From positions 28,991,348-29,055,347 of the forward strand of contig NC_061870.1 of NCBI RefSeq assembly GCF_907164915.1: a stretch of DNA of 64,000 nucleotides, written 5' to 3'. The translations under genes and the position numbers were made by a program. Positions 48,962 to 60,690 of the stretch are shown here, in pieces (the first letter of the stretch is position 1; every line of letters begins with the position of its first letter). This DNA comes from Impatiens glandulifera (lineage: Eukaryota; Streptophyta; Magnoliopsida; Ericales; Balsaminaceae). The notes below the pieces were generated by a model. That model worked only from the letters and a program-made list of their open reading frames with translations, had not been told where the DNA came from and searched no databases.

Positions 48962-51035
48962 TTGATTTACCAACCATCATCATCCCCTCCCGATATTCAA
49001 ACCCCCACTGTTGGAATGACTTTTGATTCCAAAAATGAGTTTCGTGAATATTATAAGTCTTATGCCCAACCTAAAGGTACGAACGACATTTGTAAGTTAG
49101 AAGCAATAAATGGTCAAGATGGCAAACAAAAATGGTTATACATTGCATTGGCCAAAAATAGTGTATTTACTTCAAAGGGAAAAACATAGTTTATAAGTTA
49201 GACCTTCCACCAAGACGAATTGCAAGGCTAAGATAAATGTTGCTTTTAGGAATGAAGGTGCAGTTAAAATTATTAGTGTCTTCCATGAGCGCGCATAACC
49301 ATATTTTGAGCCTAGAAAGTTGAGACATCTTAGATCTCACAACGTTCTAGATTCAATTGCGAAAAGAATATTGCAATTAAACAACGAAGTTGGAATAACT
49401 TTATCAAAAACTTTTCAATCATTTGTAGTTGAAGCGGGAAGATATGATAATATAACTTTTGATGAGAGAAGCTATAGAAACTATAGTTCAAAAGCTAGGC
49501 GGTTGCGGTTAAGAAATGGTGATGCATAAGTGTTATGTCAGTATTTCTACCGAATGCGAAACAAATGTTTATTTTTTTTTATGTATTTGATGTGGACGAG
49601 GAAAACATGATAAGAAATGTATTTTGGGCTGATGCAAGATGCATGGCTGCATACGAGTACTTCTCGGTTGTCATCACAATCGACACAACATATTTGACAA
49701 ACCGTTATGATATGCATTTTTCTCCTTTCATCAGTTTTAATCATCATGGACAATCAACTTTGTTTAGTGTGTCTTACTGTTTATAGAAGATTCTAAGTCA
49801 TTTATCTGAATTTTCAAAGTCTGGTTGACATGAATGAACGGACGTGCTTCAAAGGCAATAATCATTGACCAATGTCGATCAATGGTCATTGCAATTGAAA
49901 AGGTATTTTCGAACACCCATCATCATTTTTGTCTTTGGCATATAATGAAGAAACTCCCCACAAAATTGTTTGAACATTCTCATTATAAAAGTATAAAAAA
50001 GACAATGAAGAGCATTTTTTATAACTCAATCACAATTGAGAAGTGTGAAAATGATAGAGAAGTTTGAGTTATAAAACCATTATTGGCTGAACTCTTTGCA
50101 CGTAAAACATGTTAAATAGATTCATTGTATGTTAAATGTCACTTCTTGACAGACATGTCAACATCTCAAAGAAGTGAAAGTGTGAACTTTTTTTTATGAC
50201 TATGTTCATTCGAAAACATTCTTAAAATAATTTATAGAGCAATATGACAGGCCATTAAGAAGAACATGGAGAAGGAAAAGAAATTAAATTTTCAATCTTA
50301 TAATTCGACTATTCTAATTGTGAGTGAGTATTCATTGGAAAGACAATTTTAGAATATATATATACTAATGACATTTTTAAGTTATTCTAGAATGAGGTGA
50401 AAGAATTGATGTTCTGTGACACATCCATACTTGAAGAATATGGGACAACTACTATATTTAGAGTAGTGGAGACAATTTGGGGAACTGATGGAGAATATTT
50501 GAAAGTTATTTAATGAAGATACAATTCACCCCGATGGAGAGTTCTATTAACTATCAATGTCAAAAGTTTGAGTTTAGAGGGCTTTTTTGTAGACATGTTT
50601 TGGCTATTTTGATTAGAATGAAAGTAAATAAGGTGCCCGAGAAATAAATTTTGGACCGCTGGCACAAAGATTTAAAAGAGGTGTGAGAGTGATAAAAATT
50701 ATTATAACTGTCTAACTCCAATGATGCAAGAGCTCCAACAACTTTCAACACAATCTGATCATAATACTTCATATTTGGCTGAATTGGTGAAAGACACGAA
50801 TGAAAAATTTATTGTATATTCGACAACATCAACAGCTTCTGAACCAACACCAACAGCTTTTAAATCAACACCAACAACTTTTGAACCAACACCAATTCCT
50901 ACACCAACAGCTGCTCCACCAACAAAAAAATTGATCGACTCTCCAATGAAAGTAAGGGCTAGAGGACAACCACCAACAAAACATAAACAATCTTTTATTG
51001 AAAAGGTTACGAACAAATTGGCTGCAAGGCTGTGA
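48962..51035 (+). pseudogene. FAR1-related (FRS-like) MULE transposase, broken
   Basis: Pieces in order, in several frames: an N-terminal FAR1 zinc-binding start (PTVGMTFDSKNEFREYYKSY); KLRHLRSHNVLDSIAK; the transposase core with FWADARCMAAYEYF, VVITIDTTYLTNRYDM and FNHHGQS; AIIIDQCRSMVIAIEKVF with CLWHIMKKLP; a SWIM-type zinc motif CQKFEFRGLFCRHVLAIL (near 50545); ILDRWHKDLK; and a basic tail (RARGQPPTKHKQS). Stops and frameshifts separate the pieces (for example near 49189, 49529, 49786 and 50067). It resembles the transposase family from which FHY3/FAR1 regulators derive. Not able to encode a working protein. Confidence 0.8.
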
Positions 51036-51828
51036 AATAAGGTTAGTTTTCAATTATACAATGTTGTCATGTTCTCTATTATTCATAGTCATGTTCTCTA
51101 TTTTATTTTAGGCAAATTCGGTGATAGCAAACGTAATAGTGCACGATTCAGTATCAATTCAACAATAATGGAATGATTCAGTCTTGACTCAGCTTTCCTT
51201 CACATCACTTTTGTCTTCTCAACTTCTCTTTCCCGAAAATAATAATATTTATGGGACAACATTCAACGAAGATATTAGTTGTGTTAATATCATGTAGTTA
51301 ATATATTACTGATCAAATTGATGTTATCATTATAAGTCTTCCAGTAAGTTAGTAGTAATATCTTTTATTGTCTTCTTCTTCGTTGTCTTCTTTGATTCGT
51401 TTTTCTTTGCATTTGCAGAAGTTTTGTTCTTCTTAGCATCATATAGATGATTATTTGTTTATCTGAGTCTTAATATCACAAAGTCGAAAGTTAGACTACA
51501 ATGTCGCACTAAATTGTAGGTTTCCAGTACTAAAGTAAAGAATGGTGAGTTTACCATTTTGAAGTGCACGAAACGGAGAAAGAAAACAGACTAGGGTTTG
51601 AGAAAGAAAAAATGTAGCCTGCTAGGGTTTGAGCGGGCGGCTGAATTGGAACGAATATAATCGCGAGGGCTGAGTGGGCGGCTCAAGCGGAACAAAGATA
51701 ATGGAGAGAGCTGAGCGGGCGGAATGGAGAATGGTTTAGATTAGGCGTGCGTTTTAATTATTATTATTTTTTTTCCATGTTGTCGTGCCATCCACGATTG
51801 CTGGGGTAGTCCTGTCCAAGTCGCATCA

Positions 51829-52141
51829 GGATTCTGTATCATTTCTTAACAAATAAATTATCATGTAAAAATTTGATGAAAACATTTAGAAATAAAGTCA
51901 TTTGCTTTCTACCTCTAACTTTTTATAATTTTTTTTTCCACCTTCTATGTCGCTGCTCTAAGTGTGCTCTCTATATCTTTATTCAAAGAATTATAAAATC
52001 CTATAAATATCTCGTCACTCAAATAATCTGCGGAATAATTTAGAGAATACAATATATATTGACACTTTATAAACTCCAAATTGCACCATATTATTATGAC
52101 TTAACATTCAAGAAAGAGAAATGAGAAATACAAACAGATAG
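51829..52141. other. 3' flank of UGT copy B, left of the Copia insertion
   Basis: The part from about 52000 (ACACTTTATAAACTCC...GAGAAATACAAACAGATAG) matches the 3' flank of UGT copy A. It ends with GATAG, the left target-site duplication. Confidence 0.7.
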
Positions 52142-52470
52142 TGAGAAAAATAAACTTTTGGAGGAAGAGGAGATAGAAAGACTCTTGAGGATTTCTTCTA
52201 CAAGACTGAAACAAACTTTTTATTATTCTTTTCTCTCTTACTTCATATTCAGCACACAGACATTTATTTATAGTCTCTTAACAGAAAACAAAACGTACAA
52301 GAAATAAAAACAAATATTAAAGACAAAAAACTGTAACAGCAACATTTAAGGCTGACCCCTGATTACTAAAACTGCTAAAACGTTTGAAACGTTTGAGATC
52401 TCCACCATTAAAGACATTCAATTTATTATTTAAAATATGGCTGACCGTTATTTGAGTTTATTGTGTAACA
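52142..52470 (-). repeat. 3' LTR of the Copia element
   Basis: Begins (minus strand) TGTTACACAATAAACTC and ends TATTTTTCTCA. The gag-pol stop codon lies within its first 13 bases. Confidence 0.95.
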
Positions 52471-55400
52471 AATTCCTCCCTTAAACTCAAATCTTTTCCA
52501 TCTTTCATTCCGATCATCCTCTTGAAATTTTCGAACAACACAGTTGGTAGCGCCTTTGTAAAAATATCCGCCACTTGATCACGACTCGCAACATGACTTA
52601 ATCGCACTTTACCTTCCTTCACATGTTCCCGTATAAAATGGAAACGAACATCGATATGCTTGCTCCTCTCATGGTGCACCGGATTCCTTGCCAACTCAAT
52701 TGCTGATTTGTTGTCGACTCGTATTTCAGTTGCTTCGTGTTGCTGGATTTGTAGTTCGTTCAATAGACTTCTTAGCCATATTGCATGACACACACACCAG
52801 GATGCTGCCACATACTCTGCCTCACATGTTGACAATGTCACTATTGGTTGCTTCTTTGAGAGCCATGTAAAAGCTGTGTCTCCCATATAAAACACATATC
52901 CTGATGTACTTTTTCGATCATCTATATCTCTACACCAATCACTATCGGAATAACCGATCAACTTGTATTCCTTTGTCTCGGAGTATAGTAACCCGAGTGA
53001 CGACGTTCCTCGGATGTATCGAAGAATTCTTTTAATAGCCTTCAAATGCGTGTAGTTCGGTTCCTCCATGAATCGGCTTACTATGCCGACACTATACGCA
53101 ATGTCAGGCCTTGTGCATGTGAGATATCGTAGACTTCCGACTAAACTTCGATATTTGCTGGCATCCGTACGATCTCCTCCCTCAAATTTAGAGAGTTTTG
53201 TTCCGAGTTCCATTGGTGTTGCTACTGGGTTGCATTCTTCCATCTTATTCTTTTTCAGAATGTCTTTTGCATATGCCTCTTGGGACACAAATATTCCAGA
53301 TTTTCCCTGTCTAACCTCAAGACCAAGGAAATATTTCATTAGCCCCAAATCTGTCATTTCGAACTCCCGAGTCATAGCGATTTTAAAGTCTTGTATCATC
53401 TTATCATTGTTCCCCATGAATATAAGATCATCAACATAGAGAGCTACTAACAACAGGTTACCTTCGTCTTTCTTTGCGTACAATGCATGTTCGTAGGGAC
53501 ATTGTATGAATCCGTTCTTCTTGAAGTAGGTGTCGATTCGGGTGTTCCATGCTCGAGGCGCTTGCTTTAGCCCATATAGCGCCTTTTTTAGCTTCAGCAC
53601 TTTACTCTCCTTCCCGACTTTCGTGTACCCGGGTGGTTGCTCCACAAATACTTCCTCTTCAAGCACACCATTTAAAAATGCTGATTTCACATCCATCTGA
53701 TAGATCGACCATTTGAAATGTGCCGCTTGGGATAAAAGAAGCCGGATTGTCTCCATTCTTGCCACTGGGGCAAAGACTTCATCGTAGTCGATCCCAGCTT
53801 TTTGTCTATACCCTTTTGCAACAAGGCGTGCCTTGTACCTTTCTATCTCACCCAGAGCATTCATCTTTTTCTTGTACACCCATTTCACTCCGATAGCTCG
53901 ACATCCATCCGGCAACTCCGCCAACTCCCAAGTTTCATTTCTTTCGATTGCCCGTATCTCTTCATCCATCGCGTCTTTCCATTTCTTATCTCTCACTGCC
54001 TCTTCAAAAATGATGCTCTCTGCATCTGCCAAAAGACACACCAAGTGTGCTTCACTTGTTGACTCGTATAGGTCTTGTAAACTTCGCATCTTCGGTTGTC
54101 TAGGCTCGTCTTCATCATCAGATGTTTGAGAGGTTGTTGGTGCTAATATCGGTTTAGTGGTTGATGGCTCTCCTTTTTCTTCCTGTTGAGATTCCTCCTT
54201 TTGGTTATTCCAATCCCATGCACTTTCTTCATTCACCTGCACATCTCGGCTTACGACCACCTTCTTTTCAATTGGGTCGAATAACTTGAAGGCCTTCGTT
54301 TTCTCGTCATATCCGATGAAGATGTATTTTTTGCTCTTATCATCTAGTTTGGTTCTTCTTTGATCTGGTATATGCGCGTAGGCCACACTACCAAATACCT
54401 TTAAATGCGATACGGTCGGTTTTTGTCCGCTCCAAGCTTCTTGTGGTGTTAGATCCGCCAATTTTGCGTGCGGGCATCGATTTTGGACATACACGGCACA
54501 TTGCACCGCTTCTGCCCAAAACTCTTTCGGCATGTTTTTGCTCTTCATCATAGACCGAACCATGTCGATGATAGTCCGATTTTTCCTCTCGGCCACGCCA
54601 TTTTGCTGAGGTGAGTAGGGCGCCGTTAAGAATCTTTTGATCCCTTGTTCCTCGCAATAGACTGTGAAAGCGGTTGACATGTACTCTCCTCCTCTATCTG
54701 ACCGTATGGCCTTGATGAAAAAACCAGTCGTCTTCTCCACTAATACCTTGAATTTCTTGAATGACTCGAATGCTTCCGATTTTTCTTTCAAAAAATAAAC
54801 CCAAGTTTTTCTTGTGTAGTCATCAATGAATGTAATAAAGTACCTCTTCTCACTGTATGACTTAGGTGTGATTGGGCCGCATATATCGGTGTGAATCAGT
54901 TCGAGAGACTTCCTTGCACTATATTTCGCCTTCTTTGGGAATGAGTTCCTTGATTGTTTTCCGAGTACACATCCCTCGCAAAATTTCTTGGTGTAATCCA
55001 TGTCTGGTAGCCCGTGAACCATATCCTTCTTTGCTAACTCCTGTAGGCCTCCGTAGTGCAGGTGTCCGAATCGTAAGTGCCACAGCGAGGCTTTATCCAC
55101 CATTTTCACTTGTAGACATTGTTCTCGAACGTTTCTCAAGTTGAGTTTGAATGTTCGATTATTGGCCATCTCAACTTGTGTAAGCAACCTTCCTTTTTCG
55201 TTCTTTAAATGCAACATTCGGTCTTTCATGAGTACTGAGTATCCCTTCTCCAATAATTGCCCCAAGCTAATAATGTTACTCTTCAAGTCAGGGACAAAGT
55301 ATACATTTTCAATTGACCCTTCTTTTCCATCGTCTTGTGAGAAACATATTCTACCTCGGCCCTTTACTTGAACCTTCGATTCATCCCCAAATGACACGTA

Positions 55401-56549
55401 CCCATTCTTTATCTCTTGTATCTCCACAAAAAAATTCTTGTTCCCGCACATATGATTGCTGGCTCCAGTATCGAGATACCACAACGTCTCCTTGTCGGAA
55501 GTGGTGTCTTTATAGGCCATCATGAGAACACCGACTTCTCTTGTCTCCTCTTCCGCGACCAGATTCGCGTTCTCTTCTATCCTTTTTTCAGAATAGCACT
55601 CTTTTGCATAATGCCCATATTTTCTGCAGTTGTAACATTCGACGTTTGATTTGCACTCTTTTGCATAGTGCCCATGCTTTCCGCAGTTGTAGCATTCAAC
55701 AGTTGGATGATTTGACCGGCCGCCTCTCCCACGACCACGTCCTCGCCCACGCCAATTTTGTTGGCTTAACTGATCCTTTTCTTCATAATTGTTTCCACGT
55801 CCTCGGCCTCCGCTGCAGCCATGACCACGACCTCCACGACCGCGTCCCCTTCCTCGATTGTGTTGCGCATACATTACTCTGTCCTCCTTGATGGTTGCCT
55901 TGGCTTGTAAGGCTTCTTCGAGCAACTCTTGTTTTTTCTTATTCTTCCGTTGCTCATGTGCTTCAAGAGAACCAGCAAGATCATCAACGGTCATCTCTTC
56001 CAGACTCTTTGATTCCTCGATTGCACAAACGACGTTTTCGAAATTCTCGGTCAATGACCGTAGAATCTTCTCCACAACTCTTGCATCGGAGAGGGTTTCT
56101 CCATTGCGTTTGAGTTGATTCACCACTGTTTGCACACGTGTGATGTAGGTAGAAATTCCTTCTGACTCCTTCATCTTCATGGCCTCCAGTTCGCCTCGAA
56201 GAGTTTGAAGTCGCACTTGTTTAACTCGATCGGCACCCTTGAAAACCTTTTCTAAAATGTCCCACGCTGCCTTCGAGTTTTCTGCACCTGCAATTTTCTC
56301 GAAACCCGACTCGTCCACCGCTTGAAACAAAAGGTAGAGAGCGGTTTTATCTTTCATTCGTGTTTCTTTCAACGCCCTCAACTGAGTCGCCGAAAGATTT
56401 CCCATTTCAGCTGGTTCTTCATAACCATCTTCAACTACTTCCCATACGTCTTGTGCACCGAGTAAAGCTCGCATCTGAATACTCCAATTATCAAAGTTGG
56501 TTTTGGTGAGTCGCGGCAGTGGTATCTGCCCCAGCGCTTTGTTTGCCAT
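52458..56549 (-). CDS. Copia gag-pol polyprotein, intact
   Basis: One open frame of 1363 residues. Gag (DUF4219/UBN2-type; [17 protein letters not shown]) covers about 1-200. Arg/Gly-rich RGRGRG stretches (232-278) and two CCHC knuckles (286-299 and 305-318) follow. The protease has DTGASNHM (about 360). The GAG-pre-integrase HHCC region is at about 480-545, with integrase after it: first Asp in HTDICGP, second in RSDRGGEY, Glu in NGVAERKNR. Reverse transcriptase (about 890-1130) has [11 protein letters not shown] and YVDDLIFMG. RNase H (about 1210-1350) has [21 protein letters not shown] and [12 protein letters not shown]. No stop or frameshift interrupts it. The frame ends across the polypurine tract and into the 3' LTR. 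Confidence 0.96.
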   Translation of the reverse strand: MANKALGQIPLPRLTKTNFDNWSIQMRALLGAQDVWEVVEDGYEEPAEMGNLSATQLRALKETRMKDKTALYLLFQAVDESGFEKIAGAENSKAAWDILEKVFKGADRVKQVRLQTLRGELEAMKMKESEGISTYITRVQTVVNQLKRNGETLSDARVVEKILRSLTENFENVVCAIEESKSLEEMTVDDLAGSLEAHEQRKNKKKQELLEEALQAKATIKEDRVMYAQHNRGRGRGRGGRGHGCSGGRGRGNNYEEKDQLSQQNWRGRGRGRGRGGRSNHPTVECYNCGKHGHYAKECKSNVECYNCRKYGHYAKECYSEKRIEENANLVAEEETREVGVLMMAYKDTTSDKETLWYLDTGASNHMCGNKNFFVEIQEIKNGYVSFGDESKVQVKGRGRICFSQDDGKEGSIENVYFVPDLKSNIISLGQLLEKGYSVLMKDRMLHLKNEKGRLLTQVEMANNRTFKLNLRNVREQCLQVKMVDKASLWHLRFGHLHYGGLQELAKKDMVHGLPDMDYTKKFCEGCVLGKQSRNSFPKKAKYSARKSLELIHTDICGPITPKSYSEKRYFITFIDDYTRKTWVYFLKEKSEAFESFKKFKVLVEKTTGFFIKAIRSDRGGEYMSTAFTVYCEEQGIKRFLTAPYSPQQNGVAERKNRTIIDMVRSMMKSKNMPKEFWAEAVQCAVYVQNRCPHAKLADLTPQEAWSGQKPTVSHLKVFGSVAYAHIPDQRRTKLDDKSKKYIFIGYDEKTKAFKLFDPIEKKVVVSRDVQVNEESAWDWNNQKEESQQEEKGEPSTTKPILAPTTSQTSDDEDEPRQPKMRSLQDLYESTSEAHLVCLLADAESIIFEEAVRDKKWKDAMDEEIRAIERNETWELAELPDGCRAIGVKWVYKKKMNALGEIERYKARLVAKGYRQKAGIDYDEVFAPVARMETIRLLLSQAAHFKWSIYQMDVKSAFLNGVLEEEVFVEQPPGYTKVGKESKVLKLKKALYGLKQAPRAWNTRIDTYFKKNGFIQCPYEHALYAKKDEGNLLLVALYVDDLIFMGNNDKMIQDFKIAMTREFEMTDLGLMKYFLGLEVRQGKSGIFVSQEAYAKDILKKNKMEECNPVATPMELGTKLSKFEGGDRTDASKYRSLVGSLRYLTCTRPDIAYSVGIVSRFMEEPNYTHLKAIKRILRYIRGTSSLGLLYSETKEYKLIGYSDSDWCRDIDDRKSTSGYVFYMGDTAFTWLSKKQPIVTLSTCEAEYVAASWCVCHAIWLRSLLNELQIQQHEATEIRVDNKSAIELARNPVHHERSKHIDVRFHFIREHVKEGKVRLSHVASRDQVADIFTKALPTVLFENFKRMIGMKDGKDLSLREEFVTQ

Positions 56550-56552
56550 GGC

Positions 56553-56564
56553 GCTCTGATACCA
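56553..56564 (-). promoter_or_regulatory. Primer-binding site (initiator tRNA-Met type)
   Basis: TGGTATCAGAGC on the minus strand, three bases after the 5' LTR and only three bases before the gag-pol ATG. It matches the 3' end of plant initiator methionine tRNA, as in most plant Copia elements. Confidence 0.9.
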
Positions 56565-56567
56565 ATT

Positions 56568-56896
56568 TGAGAAAAATAAACTTTTGGAGGAAGAGGAGAT
56601 AGAAAGACTCTTGAGGATTTCTTCTACAAGACTGAAACAAACTTTTTATTATTCTTTTCTCTCTTACTTCATATTCAGCACACAGACATTTATTTATAGT
56701 CTTTTAACAGAAAACAAAACGTACAAGAAATAAAAACAAATATTAAAGACAAAAAACTGTAACAGCAACATTTAAGGCTGACCCCTGATTACTAAAACTG
56801 CTAAAACGTTTGAAACGTTTGAGATCTCCACCATTAAAGACATTCAATTTATTATTTAAAATATGGCTGACCGTTATTTGAGTTTATTGTGTAACA
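56568..56896 (-). repeat. 5' LTR of the Copia element, with TATA box
   Basis: TATAAATA (minus strand, 56691-56698) is the likely TATA box for element transcription. Differs from the other LTR at one position by eye. Confidence 0.92.
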
Positions 56897-56976
56897 GATA
56901 GCAGCAAGCTCACACAATCATTGTTTTTAATTTTGTTTTTGGGTATGAAAACAAAAGACTATAACTTGAAGATATT

Positions 56977-58545
56977 TTACCCATTTATGAGAAACTCCAC
57001 CAAACCATTAAGATATTCATCATTCTGTTTCCGATCCTTCAATGCCTTAGAAATTTCACTTGCCCTAGCTATGAGTTCTTCTCCAGCTTCCTTCGACTGT
57101 GAGCCCATGGCACGCTTCAAAGCACTAGCTATGGCGTCCCCATCAAAAGACCCATCTTCTTTCCTCTCCACTTCCAAAGCTAGTCCCTTATCCACTAACA
57201 TTCTTGACACCAATGGTTGGTCAATCACCAATGGAAGTGTGATCAAACAATGCCCAAATTGTAACGATTCTACCGCCGTCCCATAACCTGCATGAAAGAG
57301 ACAGCCTCCGATTGATGGGTGGGAAAGGATTTCCATCTGGGGAAACCAATCGGCGATGTGGGTCCTCCCTCGATCGGAGGTCCGATCAACGAACCCCGGC
57401 GGCAAGACTTCCACGCCGGTCTCGACGGACCAAATGGGTGTTCTCAATGTCCAAAGAAATTGAACACCAGATTTCTCAAGTCCATTTGCTATTTCATTCA
57501 CTTGTTCTTTCGTCACTTTCCATTCGCTGCCAAAACTCACGTAAACTACCGATTTGGGCTTTAGCTTTTCCAACCATTTATACGCCTTTGTTATAAAAAT
57601 AATGAATTATTATAACGAGAATTATCATCAATCTTAAGATAAAATGATTAATATCTTAATTAAATAATTACGTACCTCGTCCTTTTCGATCTCTCTAAGG
57701 TTCTCTGGCGGTGACGGCGGGAATAACCCAACAGGAATTATACGTTTTCCGGTTAATTTCCCCAGCAAATCTATATACTCGCCTTCGAGTTCCCTGCAAC
57801 TACGTACTGCGATCGCTTTACAAGTGGTCGTGACTTTTGCGAACCGATGAGCGTCGGGTATTCCCGAGGCGTTATCTCCGAAGAATCCGAAGAAAATTCC
57901 GGCACTATGACAAGAAGGGTAAGCTAGGGTTGAGGGGAAATCTATCCACGGAGGCAGCGACGTGAGACTTTCAGGTGATGATCGGAGGAGTTTTTGGCCG
58001 TCTCCATGGAGATATTCCGGCGGACCAAAGAAGACGCTTGTGGCGGCACAGAAGATAGAAAGGAGAATGCTGGGAATGTTGCATTCCACGGCGACTTCAC
58101 TTGCCCAATGAGCGAGGCAGTCTACAAGGATCCAGTCCGGCGAGTTTTGGGTGACGAAATTCTTGAACGGTTCTTTTAGAAGGTCGTAGGCTATCTGTTA
58201 AGTAAGGGGGAGATGAGGTTAGCAAAAGAAAAAACAGGGGTAATTGGTTCAAAATTATATATGGGTTACCTTCAAGAACTGACTTTTCTCAAGGGGAATG
58301 TCGGCGGTGGACTCGATACCGGCCGGCAAGGGAAGATCGACGGAGGGCCACGGCAGGGCGACGAGGTTAATGAGATGGTCTAAAGCTGGGGGAACTCGGG
58401 GCTTGAGCTTGTCAATGTTTTTAGGGGTTGAAATGAAAGAGATTTTGATTGAACCAGATTTGGCCAAAGATATGCCCAATTCGAGAAATGGAATCATATG
58501 ACCAAATGCCACAAAGGGTACCATCACTACATGGACGATTGCCAT
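56977..58545 (-). CDS. UDP-glycosyltransferase, UGT91-like (copy B)
   Basis: Three exons, 58545-58270, 58194-57676 and 57585-56977, with the same phase-0 splice sites as copy A, give 467 residues. By eye about nine residues in ten match copy A, including FVAFGHMIPFLELG, SVVYVSFGSEWKVTKEQ and WFPQMEILSHPSIGG. The PSPG box is altered in the same place: HAGYGT where most plant UGTs have HCGWNS, so copy A has Phe and copy B Tyr at the conserved Trp. It lacks two codons near KSGS and most of the Glu-run of copy A. The frame is intact. The young Copia element begins 80 bases beyond its stop codon, within the 3' UTR or flank, so mRNA end formation may be affected. Confidence 0.88.
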
Positions 58546-60189
58546 ATCTTTCTTCTTCAGTTGCTAAAATCTCTCTCTTTCTCTTTGTTCAGGAGTTTGG
58601 GATGATGAAAAGATCCTTAACCCATTTCATGCATTTTAAACACCCAAACCAAACGATGATCTCAAGGTGATATCAACATGTGTCACCATCACTTATCTAA
58701 AGGTGATATCTTTATGATGTTAAAATAAAATCAATATTTTATTTGATTGACTTTATTCACTTTTCCATCCATAATATTTATCTACTTATTAATAATAACT
58801 TAATTTAATGTATAAAATATTAAAAATGTATATGAATGTATATCTACTCCATATTCAAGATGGATACATCTAACTTTTTTTTTTTTTTTTTTAATTAACT
58901 TTTTACTTTTCTTTTATTTTAAATATATATTATATATTGAGATGTATTTGAAATCCGATCCGAAATATTAATTCAAATTAAATTGAGATCGAATCGAATT
59001 AAATTCGAATTTGATTATGATTAACTAAATTATGCAAATATCTAAATAAAACTATATTTTTTTTAATTTGTTTCAGTGTCGTTTAGTCAACAAGAATTTT
59101 TTTCTATATTCAATTTATAAATAAACAAAATTAATCATAACATTAAAAATTTAATATTATTTTTATTTTATAATTTAACATATTGAAAATAAATAATAAA
59201 ATAAATTAAGTAATTATATTTTCTTAATCAAGAATGTGAACATTGACAGTTAACATTTCAGTTTGAATTATATTTGGATTGAGTTTAATTAAGATTAAAT
59301 TTGAATAATTTAATTAATTTAAAGTTATTTAATAATTTCAAGTTCACATTTACTAAGTATATAAATATTTTTTAGTTTGAACGGTTCAATATGTATACAT
59401 TAGTAAAATTATTTGAATTACAGATTGGATAAATTTAGTTTAAATTTAATACGGATCGAACAAAGCAGATTGGTTTTATTCGTTTGTTCACCCCTAATTA
59501 TATCTCTCTCATTTCTTATTTTATTTTTATATCTTATTAATTATTTAAATTTAATTTAATATTTATTAAAAAAGTTTTATTTATTTATTTTGTAAATCCA
59601 CTATATTAAAAATAAAAAAATTGCAATACAACAAAATGACATTAAAAAAATTGTACATAAATTCATGATAAAAACGATTAATTTCTTCACGAACTTTACT
59701 AGCTTTCAAAACGAATCTCATAAAAGGTCATAATAATAGTATTATTAATGATACGTATCAAACGACGATAATTCATAAAAAAAAAAAAAATTGGATGATA
59801 ACTTAAATATGTAGGTATGTCATATCAATAACATCAATTCAAAATTTTCAATAACTATCTAAAAACTCGGGTATCACCGAATAAATCTCAGTAATACTTT
59901 ACAACCAAAACTTCAAATATTAGTCAATCATCGACAATACAAAAGTAAGAAAAAAATACCGATTCAATTTTCTCGTAATATATACGATAACTACTCATTA
60001 TAATATTTAATTAATTTAATTTTGTTTTAATAATTATAATATAATAACTTAATAATAAATAAAAAAATATTACAAAAGTATTTTAATAACATTAAATTAA
60101 CTTAAGTATATATATTTAAAAGCATTTTATTAATTAACATTAAATTTAATAACTGTAAAAAAATATTAATATTATAATATGAAATATAA
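58546..60189. other. Intergenic, AT-rich; promoter side of UGT copy B
   Basis: The first 100 bases are similar to the region upstream of copy A. The rest shows no coding region or clear element. Confidence 0.55.
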
Positions 60190-60690
60190 ATTAATATATC
60201 AATCCAAATTATATATTATATTTTTTAATGTAAATGTTAATATGATCCCACCATAAATTAAAACGTTTTAAAATAAAATATAGGTGCCACGTAAGGGTTT
60301 ATTAATAAAATATAGGTGCCACATAAAGGTTTATTCTTAATTTGGTTGTAAAGTACCTCAATTATTGCTAAGTAGTGAAAAACAATTATTATAATATGAA
60401 ATATAACTTAATATAACATTCCAAATTATATATTAACTTTTTTAATATAAATATTAACATGATCCTCATAATCAATCTTAAAACTTTTTAAAATAAAATA
60501 TAGGTGCCACCTAATGTTTTATTCTTAATTTGGTTGGAATTATATATTAACTTTTTTAATATAAATATTAACATGATCCTCATAATCAATCTTAAAACGT
60601 TTTAAAATAAAATATAGGTGCCACCTAATGTTTTATTCTTAATTTGGTTGGAAAGTACCTAACTTATACTAAGTAGTGAGAAACAATATT
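60190..60690. repeat. Tandem repeat with AAATATAGGTGCCAC motif
   Basis: The motif AAAATAAAATATAGGTGCCAC recurs at about 60273, 60308, 60490 and 60603, each time before a TTTATTCTTAATTTGGTTG-like stretch in most copies. A unit of about 110 bases (60426-60535) is repeated almost exactly right after itself. Confidence 0.7.

Larger units (their letters stand above)
47637..51828 (+). mobile_element. Decayed FAR1/MULE-type DNA transposon
   Basis: The ends are diverged inverted repeats of about 65 bases: left TAGCAATCGTCTTCGTGGCACGA (from 47664), right complement CAGCAATCGTGGATGGCACGA (at 51782-51803). Inside are a tandem-repeat block and a broken FAR1-related transposase. No matching 9-bp target duplication was found, so the outer edges are uncertain by some tens of bases. 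Confidence 0.65.
52142..56896 (-). mobile_element. Full-length, young Copia LTR retrotransposon
   Basis: 4755 bases with identical-length LTRs (52142-52470 and 56568-56896, 329 bases each, TG...CA). The target-site duplication is GATAG (52137-52141 and 56897-56901). One LTR mismatch was seen by eye (C/T near 52278 and 56704). The element reads on the minus strand: 5' LTR, primer-binding site, one gag-pol frame, polypurine tract, 3' LTR. All parts look intact, so it may still be competent. Integrase precedes reverse transcriptase, the Copia order. Confidence 0.96.

Noticed and set aside
52688..56118. Many plus-strand frames across the Copia element
   Set aside because: They are shadows of the 1363-codon minus-strand gag-pol frame.
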